Shown here in pieces: positions 21,929 through 31,575 of a stretch of DNA of 47,357 nt; within the stretch, counting starts at the first letter, position 1, and each line of letters begins with the position of its first letter. The stretch spans positions 1 to 47,357 of the forward strand of contig CAMYIJ010000021.1 in assembly GCA_947258375.1 (NCBI GenBank), in the 5' to 3' direction. The DNA is from an uncultured Acidimicrobiaceae bacterium (GTDB lineage Bacteria > Actinomycetota > Acidimicrobiia > Spongiisociales > UBA5794). The notes below the pieces were generated by a model. That model had not been told where the DNA came from. It saw only the letters and a program-made list of their open reading frames with translations, and made no database searches. The position numbers and the translations under genes are program-made.

Positions 21929-22323
21929 CGGCCCAACCTGTGTCCGCCGACTCCTTCGAGCTTGCCGAACTCGTACCGCCCGCACGAACCAGGGCCCAGC
22001 TGCGGCCCTGGGGGCTGTTCGCCGTGGTTGTCATCATTGCGTTCTTTGCGCTGATTCTCTCCCGGGTGTGGCTCGACCCCTCCGGCTTTCTACTCGATGA
22101 TCTCGAGCAAGAGATCGCCGCGGAAGAAGCGCGGCTGAGAGATCTGAAAGTCGAGGTTGCCCGCCTCCAGGACCCCGACAGGATCACCGCCGTCGCCATT
22201 GACATTGGTCTGGTCTACCCACAGGAACGGATCGAGATCGAAGTGCCGGGCATTGAAGGCGAGCAGCTGGATCCCGAGTTTCGTTGGGCACAGCCAAAGG
22301 TGGTGCTCACAGCGCAGCCGTGA
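21925..22323 (+). CDS. ftsL: FtsL-like cell-division protein
   Basis: The product has 132 residues, with a start overlapping rsmH (ATGA). It has a short cytoplasmic N-terminus, one TM (about 32-50, LFAVVVIIAFFALILS) and an extracytoplasmic coiled coil (DDLEQEIAAEEARLRDLKVE). A short LQDPDRITAVAIDIGLVYPQ block follows, as in FtsL/DivIC-type bitopic proteins. Sequence conservation in FtsL is low, so the name rests on topology and its place between rsmH and ftsI. It would link FtsQ and DivIC/FtsB to FtsWI in the divisome. Confidence 0.88.
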   Translation: MTAQPVSADSFELAELVPPARTRAQLRPWGLFAVVVIIAFFALILSRVWLDPSGFLLDDLEQEIAAEEARLRDLKVEVARLQDPDRITAVAIDIGLVYPQERIEIEVPGIEGEQLDPEFRWAQPKVVLTAQP

Positions 22324-22417
22324 GCGAGGTCCCCAGGAAGGGCGAGAAGGATGATCAATAGGCCGAACGCTGGCGGCCACTCAGCCCGGACCCGGGCTGA
22401 TGAGGTGGTGAGCGATC

Positions 22418-24148
22418 GTGGCGTCACGGCGTAAGCCCGGTGAGGCCCGGCTGATCGCTCTGGGCGTCGCCTTCACAATGGCTTGGGTCGGCATCGGGTT
22501 CCGCCTGGTGCGGGTTCAAGGCTTCGAGGCCGCCGAGCACGAAGACCGCGGCGAGCAGCAGCGGGTGCGTGCCGAGGACCTCGCCGCGCCCCGGGGAACG
22601 ATCTACGACCGCGACGGCGTTGAGTTGGCGGTATCGATTGATGCGGTAACGGTGACGGTTAATCCAAGCGAGCTGAAGGCTCCGGGGGCACTGGCCCGGC
22701 TCCTAGCTCCCAAAGCCGGTGTGCCCCGGTCGGTGTTGCGCGAACGTTTCACCAAGCCGGGCTCACAATTCGCGTATGTGGCACGCCGCCTCGAGGCGTC
22801 CGACGCCGATGAGATCCGGGCTCTCGTCGAAGAAAGGGACATCGCCGGCGTCTACTTCCAGACCGAAGCCAAGCGGATCTACCCCGCCTCGGACCTCGCC
22901 TCGCAGGTTGTCGGCTTTGTCCGCGACGACGACATGGAAGGGCTCGAGGGCCTCGAGGTGAAGTACAACGACGTTTTGGCCGGCGTCCCCGGCCAACAGA
23001 GCGTGGAACGTGATCCCTACGGCAACCCCATCCCGCAAGGGGAGTCCTTCATCGATCCCGCCCAACCCGGGGCCGACTTGATCACAACAATTGATCGAGA
23101 GATCGAATACGCCGTCGAGCGGATCCTGGAGCGAGCACTGGCGGAGACCAACGCAATCTCGGGCACCGTGGTGGTACTCGATGTTGCGACCGGCGAAGTC
23201 CTCGCGATGGCCACTGCACCGTCATTCGATCCGAACGCGTTCTCCGAGGCGGATCCGGCCACGTTCCGCAACCGGGCGGTCGCCGATGTCTACGAACCGG
23301 GTTCCACGCTCAAAGTGGTGACGATCGCGGCGGCACTCGAGGAGGGTGTCATCTCGTCGCGCACTGTGATGCGGGTTCCCGGAGTGCTCGAGATCGGTGA
23401 CAAGGAGTACACCGACGAAGGTCGTCACAAGACCCGGAAGATGAGCGTCGCTGAGATTGTGGCCCAGTCATCGAACGTCGGAACGATCCTGATTCAGGAC
23501 CTGGTCGGCAACAAACGGCATCACCAGTACCTCAGTGCGTTCGGCCTCGGCCAGGTGGCGTCAGGCGATCTTCCGGCCGAGTCCGCCGGCCGGCTCGAAA
23601 ACTACAGCGACTGGTGCGACACGACATGCGGGCCGTCCACGGCGATCGGCTACCGCGTTGACGTGACGCCGCTGCAGATGGCGACCGTGTTCGCCGCGAT
23701 CGCCAACGACGGCATCTGGGTCGAGCCCCACGTCGTTCGCGAGATCATCTCCTCGGATGGTTCGCGGGAGCGGTATGAACCGACGGAACGGCCCGTGATC
23801 AGCGAAACCACAGCCCGTACGATGCGCCGGCTGCTGCGCGGCGTTGTTGAGTCGGGAACGGGATCGCTGGCGGCAGCGCCCTCCTACACCGTGGGCGGCA
23901 AGACCGGAACCACCGAGAAGTTCGTCCCCGGCGAGGGCTACTCGGAAGATGACAGGATTGCCAGCTTCATCGGCATCGCTCCGATAGACGAGCCGCGGAT
24001 CGTGGTGGCCGTTGTGCTCGACTCACCGCACGGCGAGACCGAGGACGGATCCGATCTGCGGTTCGGCGGTGTGTCGGCAGCTCCGGTATTTGCCCAGGTT
24101 GCCGAGGCCGCGCTGCACCGACTGGGGGTGCCTCCCGATGTCCGCTAG
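22418..24148 (+). CDS. ftsI: peptidoglycan transpeptidase FtsI (PBP3, class B)
   Basis: The product has 576 residues with a GTG start. An N-terminal TM anchor (ALGVAFTMAWVGIGFRLVRV) and the dimerisation domain (APRGTIYDRDGVELAVSID) precede the transpeptidase. Its three catalytic motifs are visible: EPGSTLK (Ser near 297), QSSN (near 351) and GGKTGTTEK (near 494). It cross-links septal peptidoglycan made by FtsW, and beta-lactams target it. A 94-nt gap after ftsL contains a small CAGCCCG/CGGGCTG hairpin. The 3' end overlaps murE by 11 nt. Confidence 0.96.
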   Translation: MASRRKPGEARLIALGVAFTMAWVGIGFRLVRVQGFEAAEHEDRGEQQRVRAEDLAAPRGTIYDRDGVELAVSIDAVTVTVNPSELKAPGALARLLAPKAGVPRSVLRERFTKPGSQFAYVARRLEASDADEIRALVEERDIAGVYFQTEAKRIYPASDLASQVVGFVRDDDMEGLEGLEVKYNDVLAGVPGQQSVERDPYGNPIPQGESFIDPAQPGADLITTIDREIEYAVERILERALAETNAISGTVVVLDVATGEVLAMATAPSFDPNAFSEADPATFRNRAVADVYEPGSTLKVVTIAAALEEGVISSRTVMRVPGVLEIGDKEYTDEGRHKTRKMSVAEIVAQSSNVGTILIQDLVGNKRHHQYLSAFGLGQVASGDLPAESAGRLENYSDWCDTTCGPSTAIGYRVDVTPLQMATVFAAIANDGIWVEPHVVREIISSDGSRERYEPTERPVISETTARTMRRLLRGVVESGTGSLAAAPSYTVGGKTGTTEKFVPGEGYSEDDRIASFIGIAPIDEPRIVVAVVLDSPHGETEDGSDLRFGGVSAAPVFAQVAEAALHRLGVPPDVR

Positions 24149-25619
24149 CGGTGTGATGGCGAGCACCCTCGCCGAGACAATCGCAGAAGCCGGCCCGCGG
24201 CTGGTTGGTGAAGACCGCCCGGTGTCCGACCTCTTCCACGATTCACGCGATGTGACCGCCGGCTCCGGCTTTGTCGCCGTTCGTGGTTCAGTGACCGATG
24301 GCCACTCCCATGTCCCGGCGGCATGCGCGGCGCAGGCGAACCTGGTCGTAGTCGACCACCAGGTCGACACTCCATGTCCGCAGTTGGTTGTCGATGACAC
24401 CCGGCGCCGGATGGCCCAGCTGGCCGCCGCGGTCCACGGCAACCCGGCGACACAGCTCTCGATGGTCGGCGTCACCGGGACCAACGGGAAGACGACAGTG
24501 ACCCACATGATCGAGGCCATCGTTCGAGCCGCCGGCGGCACTCCGGGCATAGTCGGCACGGTTGGTGCCCACATCGCCGGCGAAGTGGTTCCGCTTGCTC
24601 GCACGACACCGGAGGCGACGGACCTGCATCGACTGCTGCGCCAGATGGTCGACCGGGGGGTGACGGTTGCGGCACTCGAAGTCTCCTCGCACGCTCTGGA
24701 TTTCGGGCGCGCTGACGCGGTCGTCTTCGACGTCGCCGCATTCACCAACCTCTCGCAGGATCATCTTGACTTTCACGGCACGATGGAGCGGTATTACCTG
24801 GCAAAGGCGGAGTTGTTCACTGCGTCCCGCGCCCGGCATGCCGTCATATGGATGGAGGACCCGGCGGGAGTGCGGCTCGCCGGCTCAACGGAGCTTCCGA
24901 CTACAACTGTCGGGTTCGGTGCCGACGGCTCGTTTGACGTGTCCGGCGAGATCACGAGACGTGACCAGAGCGGCACCGCGCTGACACTGCACATGGGAGG
25001 CGAGTCGGCCCTGACCGAATTGCCCGTGGTGGGCACCTTCAACGCCGCCAACTCGGTCCTGGCTGCCGCGGTGGCCCACCAGCTGGGTTTCGACCCGGCC
25101 GTCATCGTCGCCGGCCTCAACGAGCTGCCCGCCGTGCCGGGCCGTTTCGAACAAGTGCCCAACCAACTCGGAATCAGCTTGATCGTCGACTACGCCCATA
25201 CCCCGGCAGCCGTTGCCAGCGCCATCGCCGCTGCGGCCGAAGTGGGATCTCACAGGGTCATTGCGGTCGTCGGATCTGCCGGCGATCGCGACCCCGACAA
25301 GCGGGTACCCATGGGAGCAGCCGCGGCGACTGCGGACCTCGCCATCATCACCTCGGACAACCCGCGGAGCGAGGATCCGGCGACGCTGGTGGAGCAGGTT
25401 CTCGTGGGTGCCGGCGGCCCCGGTGAATCGGTTATCGCCCAAGTCGACAGGCGGGCGGCGATCCGGACGGCGTTGAGAAGCGCCGAGCCTGGTGACGTGG
25501 TCCTGATCCTCGGGAAAGGGCATGAGCCGTACCAGGAGTTCGCCGATCGTACGATCGCCTTCGATGACCGCGTCGTGGCTGCCGAGGAGTTGCGGGCCGG
25601 CTGGGGAGACGCCCCATGA
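24138..25619 (+). CDS. murE: UDP-MurNAc-L-Ala-D-Glu:meso-DAP ligase MurE
   Basis: The product has 493 residues from the ATG at 24138 inside the end of ftsI; 24156 is an alternative start. The ATP-binding loop VGVTGTNGKTTVTHMIEA, the substrate block TTPEATDLHRLL, LEVSSHAL, FTNLSQDHLDFHG and the C-terminal DYAHTPAAV are present. DNPRSEDP is the motif that selects meso-diaminopimelate rather than lysine, so this organism's peptidoglycan is probably mDAP-type. It acts in the cytoplasm after MurD in the pathway. The stop overlaps murF (ATGA). Confidence 0.96.
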   Translation: MSASGVMASTLAETIAEAGPRLVGEDRPVSDLFHDSRDVTAGSGFVAVRGSVTDGHSHVPAACAAQANLVVVDHQVDTPCPQLVVDDTRRRMAQLAAAVHGNPATQLSMVGVTGTNGKTTVTHMIEAIVRAAGGTPGIVGTVGAHIAGEVVPLARTTPEATDLHRLLRQMVDRGVTVAALEVSSHALDFGRADAVVFDVAAFTNLSQDHLDFHGTMERYYLAKAELFTASRARHAVIWMEDPAGVRLAGSTELPTTTVGFGADGSFDVSGEITRRDQSGTALTLHMGGESALTELPVVGTFNAANSVLAAAVAHQLGFDPAVIVAGLNELPAVPGRFEQVPNQLGISLIVDYAHTPAAVASAIAAAAEVGSHRVIAVVGSAGDRDPDKRVPMGAAAATADLAIITSDNPRSEDPATLVEQVLVGAGGPGESVIAQVDRRAAIRTALRSAEPGDVVLILGKGHEPYQEFADRTIAFDDRVVAAEELRAGWGDAP

Positions 25620-26962
25620 GCCTCGGATGGAATCTCGCTGAGATCGCGGCCCACCTCGGCGACCTCGTCGGTCGTGGCGACGGCGTGATTCGCCGAGTCA
25701 CCACAGACTCGCGTGGCGTCAAGGATGGCGACCTCTTTGTCGCGATCGCCGGAGAAAGCTACGACGGCCACGACTTCATTGAGCAAGCGGTCCAAGCCGG
25801 CGCGGCCGGCGTCGTCGCTGGAGCCGGGCGCACCGACGTCGAGCCCCGCATCGAGGTGGCCGCGACGGGTGACGCTCTGCTCGAACTGGCCGCGATGCGG
25901 CGCCAGGAACTGGATGTCCCCGTAGTCGCCGTAACGGGCAGCACCGGGAAGACCACCACCAAGGACATGCTGGCGTCGGCGATCCCCGGCGCATGGGCTT
26001 CGCCCGCCTCCTACAACAACGAGATCGGGGTCCCGCTCACGGTGCTCCAGACGCCGAGCACGGCGCGGGCACTTGTTGTCGAAATGGGTTCCCGAGGTCG
26101 GGGGCATCTCGAATGGTTGATGCCCGCGGTGCGCCCGGACGTAGCCGTGATCACCAATCTCGGGGTCGTTCATCTCGAGACCTTCGGAGACGTTGCCACG
26201 CTCGCCGACGCCAAGTGGGAAATCGTTGAGGGGCTCCCGGCGGGGGGAGTGGCGGTCCTGCCCGCCGATGAGCCACGCCTGAAGCGGACGCACGCAGGAG
26301 CAACTCAGACGTTCGGGGTCGAGACGGCCGCCGACGTTGTGGCCCGCGACATCACGGTCGGTGAGGACGGGTGCGCGCGGTTCACCCTCGAGACTCCGCA
26401 GGGGGAGCGCGTCATCACCCTGCGCATGCCCGGTGTCCATCAGCCGGCCAACGCAGCAGCGGCCGCCGCCGCGGCGCTTGCAGTCGGCGTCGATCTCGAT
26501 CAGATCGCGATCGGCCTTGGCGGCGCCACCGGCTCGCGATGGCGCATGGAGGTCCATCGCGGGAGCTTCACCGTGGTGAACGATGCCTACAACGCCAATC
26601 CGACATCCGTCGAGGCCGCGTTGCGCACGGTGGCCGATCTGCCGGGGCGGCCGATCGCCGTGCTGGGTCTCATGGCCGAGCTGGGAGAGATCTCGAGCGA
26701 TGAGCACATCCGGATGGGCCGACTGGCCGCCGAGCTCGGGTACGCGACGGTCATCATGGTCGGCGAAGACCCCGGGCTGACTACCGGCGCGGGCGCCATC
26801 GCCCGCAACGTCGCGACCACGGACGACGCCCTCGACCTGGTGGCGAGCCTGGTCCGCGAAGGCGATACGGTGCTCGTCAAAGCTTCCAGGGCCGTCGGCC
26901 TCGAGACGCTGGCGGGATCGTTGGTCGAACTCGCCGGGTCGCACTCGGGAGGCACCTCATGA
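25616..26962 (+). CDS. murF: UDP-MurNAc-tripeptide:D-Ala-D-Ala ligase MurF
   Basis: The product has 448 residues. The N-terminal domain has RRVTTDSRGVKDGDLFVAI. Central ATP-grasp Mur motifs are VAVTGSTGKTTTKDMLAS, SYNNEIGVPLTVL and NLGVVHLETFG, and the C-terminal domain contains VVNDAYNANPTSVEAAL. It adds D-Ala-D-Ala to complete UDP-MurNAc-pentapeptide. It is translationally coupled on both sides by 4-nt overlaps with murE and mraY. Confidence 0.96.
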   Translation: MSLGWNLAEIAAHLGDLVGRGDGVIRRVTTDSRGVKDGDLFVAIAGESYDGHDFIEQAVQAGAAGVVAGAGRTDVEPRIEVAATGDALLELAAMRRQELDVPVVAVTGSTGKTTTKDMLASAIPGAWASPASYNNEIGVPLTVLQTPSTARALVVEMGSRGRGHLEWLMPAVRPDVAVITNLGVVHLETFGDVATLADAKWEIVEGLPAGGVAVLPADEPRLKRTHAGATQTFGVETAADVVARDITVGEDGCARFTLETPQGERVITLRMPGVHQPANAAAAAAAALAVGVDLDQIAIGLGGATGSRWRMEVHRGSFTVVNDAYNANPTSVEAALRTVADLPGRPIAVLGLMAELGEISSDEHIRMGRLAAELGYATVIMVGEDPGLTTGAGAIARNVATTDDALDLVASLVREGDTVLVKASRAVGLETLAGSLVELAGSHSGGTS

Positions 26963-28020
26963 TCTCTCTGTTCATTGCTGCCGCCACCTCCCTGACGATC
27001 ACCATCCTCGGTACGCCCGTGGCTATCCGGGTCCTGCGAGACAACAACATCGGCCAATTCATCCAGGAGGAACTCGAGGGTCACGCCCACAAGCGGGGCA
27101 CTCCGACAATGGGCGGCGTCGTCATGCTGATCGGCGTTGTCGCCGGATACGTCGCCCCCCACTTCCGCTTCTACAGCCTCTCGGACGGCTTCGGGTTCTC
27201 CACCGAGCCCTTCGCCTCAGCCGGCTGGCTGGCCGTGTTCGCCTTTCTCGGCATGGGGGCCATCGGCTTCTTCGACGACTTCGTCAAGTACGCCCGCAAG
27301 CAGAACAAGGGCCTTTCGAAACGGTGGAAGTTCGTCGGTCAGCTGGCGGTGGCCGGGCTGTTCGCGTGGGGGGCGGTGGCTTCGGGCGTCAGCACCGAGC
27401 TGTGGGTGACCGGTTCGCGCAGCACCGGCATCGATCTCGGCCCGTGGCTCTACGGGGTTCTGGTTCTGCTGATGCTGACCGCGGCGGCCAATGCCGTGAA
27501 TCTCACCGACGGACTCGACGGTCTGGTGGCGGGGTCCGGGTCATTCGTGTTCGGCGCCTACGTGCTCGTGGCCTACTGGCAGTTCCGCAACGTGACCGTC
27601 TATCACGTCGAGGGGGCGCTGGATCTGGGGACATTTGGCGCCGCCGTCGTTGGAGCGGTCCTCGGATTCCTGTGGTGGAACGCGGCGCCGGCAAAGATCA
27701 TCATGGGCGACACCGGGTCCCAGGCCCTGGGTGGCGGCCTGGCCGCCCTGGCGCTTCTCACCAATACCCACCTGCTCCTGGTGCTGCTCGGCGGGCTGTA
27801 CGTGATGGTTACCGTGTCGGTGATCCTGCAGGTGTTCTCCTTCCGCGTTTTCGGGAAACGGATCTTCCGGATGGCCCCCATCCATCACCACTTCGAGCTG
27901 AAGGGGTGGCCGGAGACAACGGTGATCGTACGTTTCTGGATACTCGCCGGTGCCATGGTCGCGGTCGGGGTCGGCCTCTTCTACGCGGACTTCCTAGCCG
28001 TCACGGAGGTCGGCCGATGA
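26959..28020 (+). CDS. mraY: phospho-MurNAc-pentapeptide translocase MraY
   Basis: The product has 353 residues and about ten TM segments. Signature blocks are GTPTMGGVV, GFFDDFVKYARKQNKGLS (catalytic Asp pair in DD), TDGLDGL, and the MIFAGxxxF-like GDTGSQALGG, followed by MAPIHHHFELKGW (the conserved HHH). It transfers phospho-MurNAc-pentapeptide to undecaprenyl phosphate to give lipid I at the membrane. It overlaps murF and murD by 4 nt each. Confidence 0.97.
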   Translation: MISLFIAAATSLTITILGTPVAIRVLRDNNIGQFIQEELEGHAHKRGTPTMGGVVMLIGVVAGYVAPHFRFYSLSDGFGFSTEPFASAGWLAVFAFLGMGAIGFFDDFVKYARKQNKGLSKRWKFVGQLAVAGLFAWGAVASGVSTELWVTGSRSTGIDLGPWLYGVLVLLMLTAAANAVNLTDGLDGLVAGSGSFVFGAYVLVAYWQFRNVTVYHVEGALDLGTFGAAVVGAVLGFLWWNAAPAKIIMGDTGSQALGGGLAALALLTNTHLLLVLLGGLYVMVTVSVILQVFSFRVFGKRIFRMAPIHHHFELKGWPETTVIVRFWILAGAMVAVGVGLFYADFLAVTEVGR

Positions 28021-29324
28021 GCCACCCGCCTGCCCTCACGCCCCCCCGCACCCTCATTCTGGGAGGGGCTGTTTCCGGTAGGGCGGCGGCCCGTCTGGCG
28101 CGGCGCCTCGGCCACGACGTCGTCGTTTACGACCGTGATGAGAAGGCCCTGGCCGATCTCGACATCGAGGTGGTAACCGTTGCCGGTGATTGGGACAGGC
28201 GCCTGCTGAGCGATCGGGATCTGGTCGTGACCAGCCCGGGAATCCCAATGGATGCCCCGCCGATCGTCGACAGCCTTGCCGCCGGAATTCGATTCATCAG
28301 CGAAATGGAGTTCGGCTATCAGCACGTCGGCGCACCGTGTGTAGCGGTGACGGGCACCAACGGCAAGACCACCGTGACGGCCGCCGTGGCCGCAATGCTC
28401 GATGGGAGTGGGTACGACACGGTTGCCGCCGGCAACATCGGCCTGGCCCTCAGTGACGTCGCGGGGTCCGGTCATGAGGTAGTGGTTGTCGAAGCCTCCT
28501 CGTTTCAATTGCAGTTCGTCGACACTTTTCACCCGACGGCGGCCGCGATCCTGAACATCGCCCCGGATCATCTGGATTGGCATGGGAGCCTGTCCGCCTA
28601 TGCCGCCGCCAAGCGGCGCATCGGTGAGAACCAGGAGGCCGGAGACATCATCGTCTTCGATGCGGACGACGCCCCGGCCGCGGCGGCTGTTGCCGGTCTT
28701 CCGGGTCGACCGGTTCCGGTCAGCGGGAATCGCCGCCCGGTCGGCGGCAACGGCCCCGAGGGTGATGAGTTGCACATCGGTGATGTGGTATTACCGCGTC
28801 CGACTCTGGACAACGCGTTCACGATGGACCTGACGGCGGCGGCGACGCTGGCCCGGCACGTGGGAGCGTCTCCTGAGGCGATCGATAAGGTCATCGCCGG
28901 GTTCACCACAGAGATCCATCGCCGGACTGTCATCGGGGAGTGGGACGGGGTGGTGTGGATCAACGACTCCAAGGCTACGAACCCGCATTCCGCGGTGGCA
29001 GCGGCAGCGGCGTACGAGTCCGTCGTGCTGATAGCCGGGGGCCGCAACAAGGAACTCGATCTGACCCCGCTGGCGCACGCGCCGAGTGTGCGGGTTCTGA
29101 TTGCGATCGGAGAGGCGAGCCGCGAACTGGCCCTGGCCAGCCGGCCCGACAAGTTCCATCAGGCCGATTCCATGGCCCACGCGGTTGCGATTGCCGATGA
29201 GCTAGCCGTCAGCGGCGACACCGTCCTTCTCGCCCCCGGGTGCGCCAGTTTCGACATGTTTGACGACTACGGGGAGCGGGGCCGGGTCTTTACCACCCTC
29301 GTCTCAGAGAGGAAGGGGAGCTGA
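28017..29324 (+). CDS. murD: UDP-MurNAc-L-Ala:D-Glu ligase MurD
   Basis: The product has 435 residues from the ATG that overlaps mraY. The Rossmann-like N-domain LILGGAVSGRAAARLARRLG and VVTSPGIPMDAP are followed by the ATP loop VAVTGTNGKTTVTAAV. EASSFQLQFVD, LNIAPDHLDWHGS and the C-terminal WINDSKATNPHSAVAA with LIAGGRNKELDLTPLA complete the MurD signature. It adds D-Glu to UDP-MurNAc-L-Ala. The end abuts ftsW (1-nt overlap). Confidence 0.96.
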   Translation: MSHPPALTPPRTLILGGAVSGRAAARLARRLGHDVVVYDRDEKALADLDIEVVTVAGDWDRRLLSDRDLVVTSPGIPMDAPPIVDSLAAGIRFISEMEFGYQHVGAPCVAVTGTNGKTTVTAAVAAMLDGSGYDTVAAGNIGLALSDVAGSGHEVVVVEASSFQLQFVDTFHPTAAAILNIAPDHLDWHGSLSAYAAAKRRIGENQEAGDIIVFDADDAPAAAAVAGLPGRPVPVSGNRRPVGGNGPEGDELHIGDVVLPRPTLDNAFTMDLTAAATLARHVGASPEAIDKVIAGFTTEIHRRTVIGEWDGVVWINDSKATNPHSAVAAAAAYESVVLIAGGRNKELDLTPLAHAPSVRVLIAIGEASRELALASRPDKFHQADSMAHAVAIADELAVSGDTVLLAPGCASFDMFDDYGERGRVFTTLVSERKGS

Positions 29325-30493
29325 TGGCAACCAGCGTCACGCCGATCGCGCGAGCTCGGTCGATTCGGCGGGCACGGGAAGCAGCCCGGGCCGCCGACCG
29401 CAATTCGGTGCTGCTGCTGCTCCCTGTGATCACACTGCTCGTCGTGGGCCTCGGGGCGATCCTCTCGGCGTCGAGTGTGATTGCCCGGATCAATGAGGGC
29501 GATCAGTTCTTCTACTTCAAGCGCCAGGTGATCTACGCGGTGCTCGGACTTGGGGTCCTGATTGTGGCTACCCGAATCCCGTATCGGCTGTACAAGCGCT
29601 TCGCCGGGTTGATCTTCGCAATCTCCATCGCCGGACTGGCGGCAACGCTCAGGTTTGGAGCAGAGCGCGGTGGATCCCAGCGCTGGCTCGAGTTTGGCGG
29701 CATCACCGTGCAGCCGTCTGAGTTCGCGAAGTTCGCCGTCATCGTCTTCCTGGCCGCGGCGTTGTCGCGCAAGGAGGAGTATCTCGGGAGATTCCTCCAC
29801 TTCTTCTGGCCCGTCGCCGGCTCGCTCGGCTTCACTGCAGTGCTGCTCATGCTGGAGCCGGATCTCGGCACCACTATCTTGATCGCGGCGACCTCGATAG
29901 CGATGCTTCTCGCCTCGACAACCCCGCTGCGGTATGTCTTCGGGCTCGCCGGGTTGGGGACAATGGCCGCACTGGGCTCTGCCCTCTACCAGCCCTATCA
30001 GAAGGCCCGCATCCTGGCGTTTCTCGATCCGCTGGCGGATCCCCTGGGATATGGGCTGCAACCACTGCAAAGCCTGGTGGCTCTCGGCACAGGCGGCCTG
30101 TTCGGTGTGGGTCTCGGCGCCAGCAGGGCCCGGTGGTCGTTCCTGCCGAACGCCCATACGGACTTCATCTTCTCCATCATTGGTGAGGAGACGGGGCTGG
30201 CGGGATCGCTGATCGTCGTCGCGCTCTTCGTCGTGTTGGCAATAGTCGGAATCAGCGTGGCCCGTAGGGCCGCCGACACCTTCGGCCGCCTGCTGGCGGT
30301 CGGCCTGGTGTCGTGGTTGACGTTCCAGGCGCTCATCAACATCGGTGGAGTGGTGGTGGTGCTGCCGATAACCGGCGTACCGCTTCCCTTTGTCTCGTCC
30401 GGAGGGAGCGCCCTCGTCGCCAACATGGCGGCCGCCGGCGTCCTCGTCAACATCGCCCGCGTCTCGGCGCGGGGAGAGGGGGCGGCGAATTGA
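29324..30493 (+). CDS. ftsW: septal peptidoglycan polymerase FtsW (SEDS family)
   Basis: The product has 389 residues and about ten TM segments after a basic cytoplasmic N-terminus (ARARSIRRAREAARAADR). SEDS signatures include GSQRWLEFGGITVQPSEFAK, LMLEPDLGTTILI, QPLQSLVALGTGGLFGVGLG, FLPNAHTDFIFSIIGEETGL and PITGVPLPFVSSGGSALV. It polymerises lipid II with FtsI as its partner transpeptidase. Position within the mur genes supports FtsW rather than RodA. It overlaps murG (TTGA). Confidence 0.95.
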   Translation: MATSVTPIARARSIRRAREAARAADRNSVLLLLPVITLLVVGLGAILSASSVIARINEGDQFFYFKRQVIYAVLGLGVLIVATRIPYRLYKRFAGLIFAISIAGLAATLRFGAERGGSQRWLEFGGITVQPSEFAKFAVIVFLAAALSRKEEYLGRFLHFFWPVAGSLGFTAVLLMLEPDLGTTILIAATSIAMLLASTTPLRYVFGLAGLGTMAALGSALYQPYQKARILAFLDPLADPLGYGLQPLQSLVALGTGGLFGVGLGASRARWSFLPNAHTDFIFSIIGEETGLAGSLIVVALFVVLAIVGISVARRAADTFGRLLAVGLVSWLTFQALINIGGVVVVLPITGVPLPFVSSGGSALVANMAAAGVLVNIARVSARGEGAAN

Positions 30494-31575
30494 CCTTCGC
30501 CCTCGCCGCTGCCGGGACCGGAGGCCACGTCTATCCGGCGCTGGCAGTTGCCGACGCGCTGCGGGATTCGGGTGTGGCGCGAGACGAGATCATCTTTGTC
30601 GGTGGCAATCGATTGGCCGCCACCGCCGTTCCCGCCGCCGGCTATGACTACCTCGAGGTGGACATCCGCGGCTTGAAGCGTTCGCTGGCGGTGGACAACC
30701 TCACGCTGCCTTCGGTGGTGTGGCGTGCCAGCAAGCGGATCCAGGAGGAGTTCCAGAAGCGATCCGTGAAAGCTGCGATCGCCTTCGGTGGCTACATCTC
30801 GGTGCCGGCGGCCTGGGCGGCCCGCCGGGTCGGCGCCCGACTGTTCACTCATGAGCAGAATGCAGTGCCGGGCCTGGCCAACCGGCTGATCTCGCGGCGG
30901 GCAACGGCCTCGTTCATCGCTTTCCCCGAAGCTGCCGACAAGCTCAGTCGGGCCCGGCTCGTTGGGAACCCGCTACGTCGCGAACTCGTTGACTTCGACC
31001 GATCGGCACTGCACGCCACGGCGCTGGAGCGCTACGGCCTGAACGGAGTGTGCCCGGTGCTTGGCGTTCTCGGTGGCTCGCTCGGTGCCAAGGTGTTGAA
31101 CGAGATCACCGAAAGGGTCGCCGATGCTCACGACGCGCACGAGATGTCGATCCTGCATCTGTCGGGTCACGCTCACTACGAGACCGTCTCGGCCATCGCG
31201 GCCGGATCGGCCCAGGACTGGAAGGTTCTCGCCTTCGAGGATCACATGGAGAATTTCTATGCGGCGAGCGACGTAGTCCTTTCTCGCGCCGGGGCGCTGA
31301 CGATCAGCGAGCTGGCCGTGACCGGCACTCCTGCGGTCGTCGTCCCATATGCCGCCGGTTCCGCCGGCCATCAGGAAGCGAACGCCGCCCACCTCGCACT
31401 TGCCGGGGGTGCCGAGCTCGTCGAGGAAGAGCACGTCGACCGGGTCCCGGCGCTACTCCAGCAGCTCATCGTCGATGCCGACCGCAGGCAGCTGATGGCC
31501 TCCGCGGCCGCGGGACTGGGCATGCCGCAGGCGGCGCAGACGATCGCAGAAGCGTTGATCGAGGCAGCGGCATGA
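30490..31575 (+). CDS. murG: lipid II synthase MurG (UDP-GlcNAc transferase)
   Basis: The product has 361 residues from the TTG at 30490, which overlaps the ftsW stop; a longer frame upstream is only the shadow of ftsW. The N-terminal AAAGTGGHVYPALAVADAL is the G-loop of GT28 enzymes. HEQNAVPGLANRLISRRA, LGVLGGSLGAKVLNE and the C-terminal LSRAGALTISELAVTGTPAV with GHQEANAAHLA bind UDP-GlcNAc. It converts lipid I to lipid II on the cytoplasmic face. The 3' end overlaps murC. Confidence 0.95.
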   Translation: MTFALAAAGTGGHVYPALAVADALRDSGVARDEIIFVGGNRLAATAVPAAGYDYLEVDIRGLKRSLAVDNLTLPSVVWRASKRIQEEFQKRSVKAAIAFGGYISVPAAWAARRVGARLFTHEQNAVPGLANRLISRRATASFIAFPEAADKLSRARLVGNPLRRELVDFDRSALHATALERYGLNGVCPVLGVLGGSLGAKVLNEITERVADAHDAHEMSILHLSGHAHYETVSAIAAGSAQDWKVLAFEDHMENFYAASDVVLSRAGALTISELAVTGTPAVVVPYAAGSAGHQEANAAHLALAGGAELVEEEHVDRVPALLQQLIVDADRRQLMASAAAGLGMPQAAQTIAEALIEAAA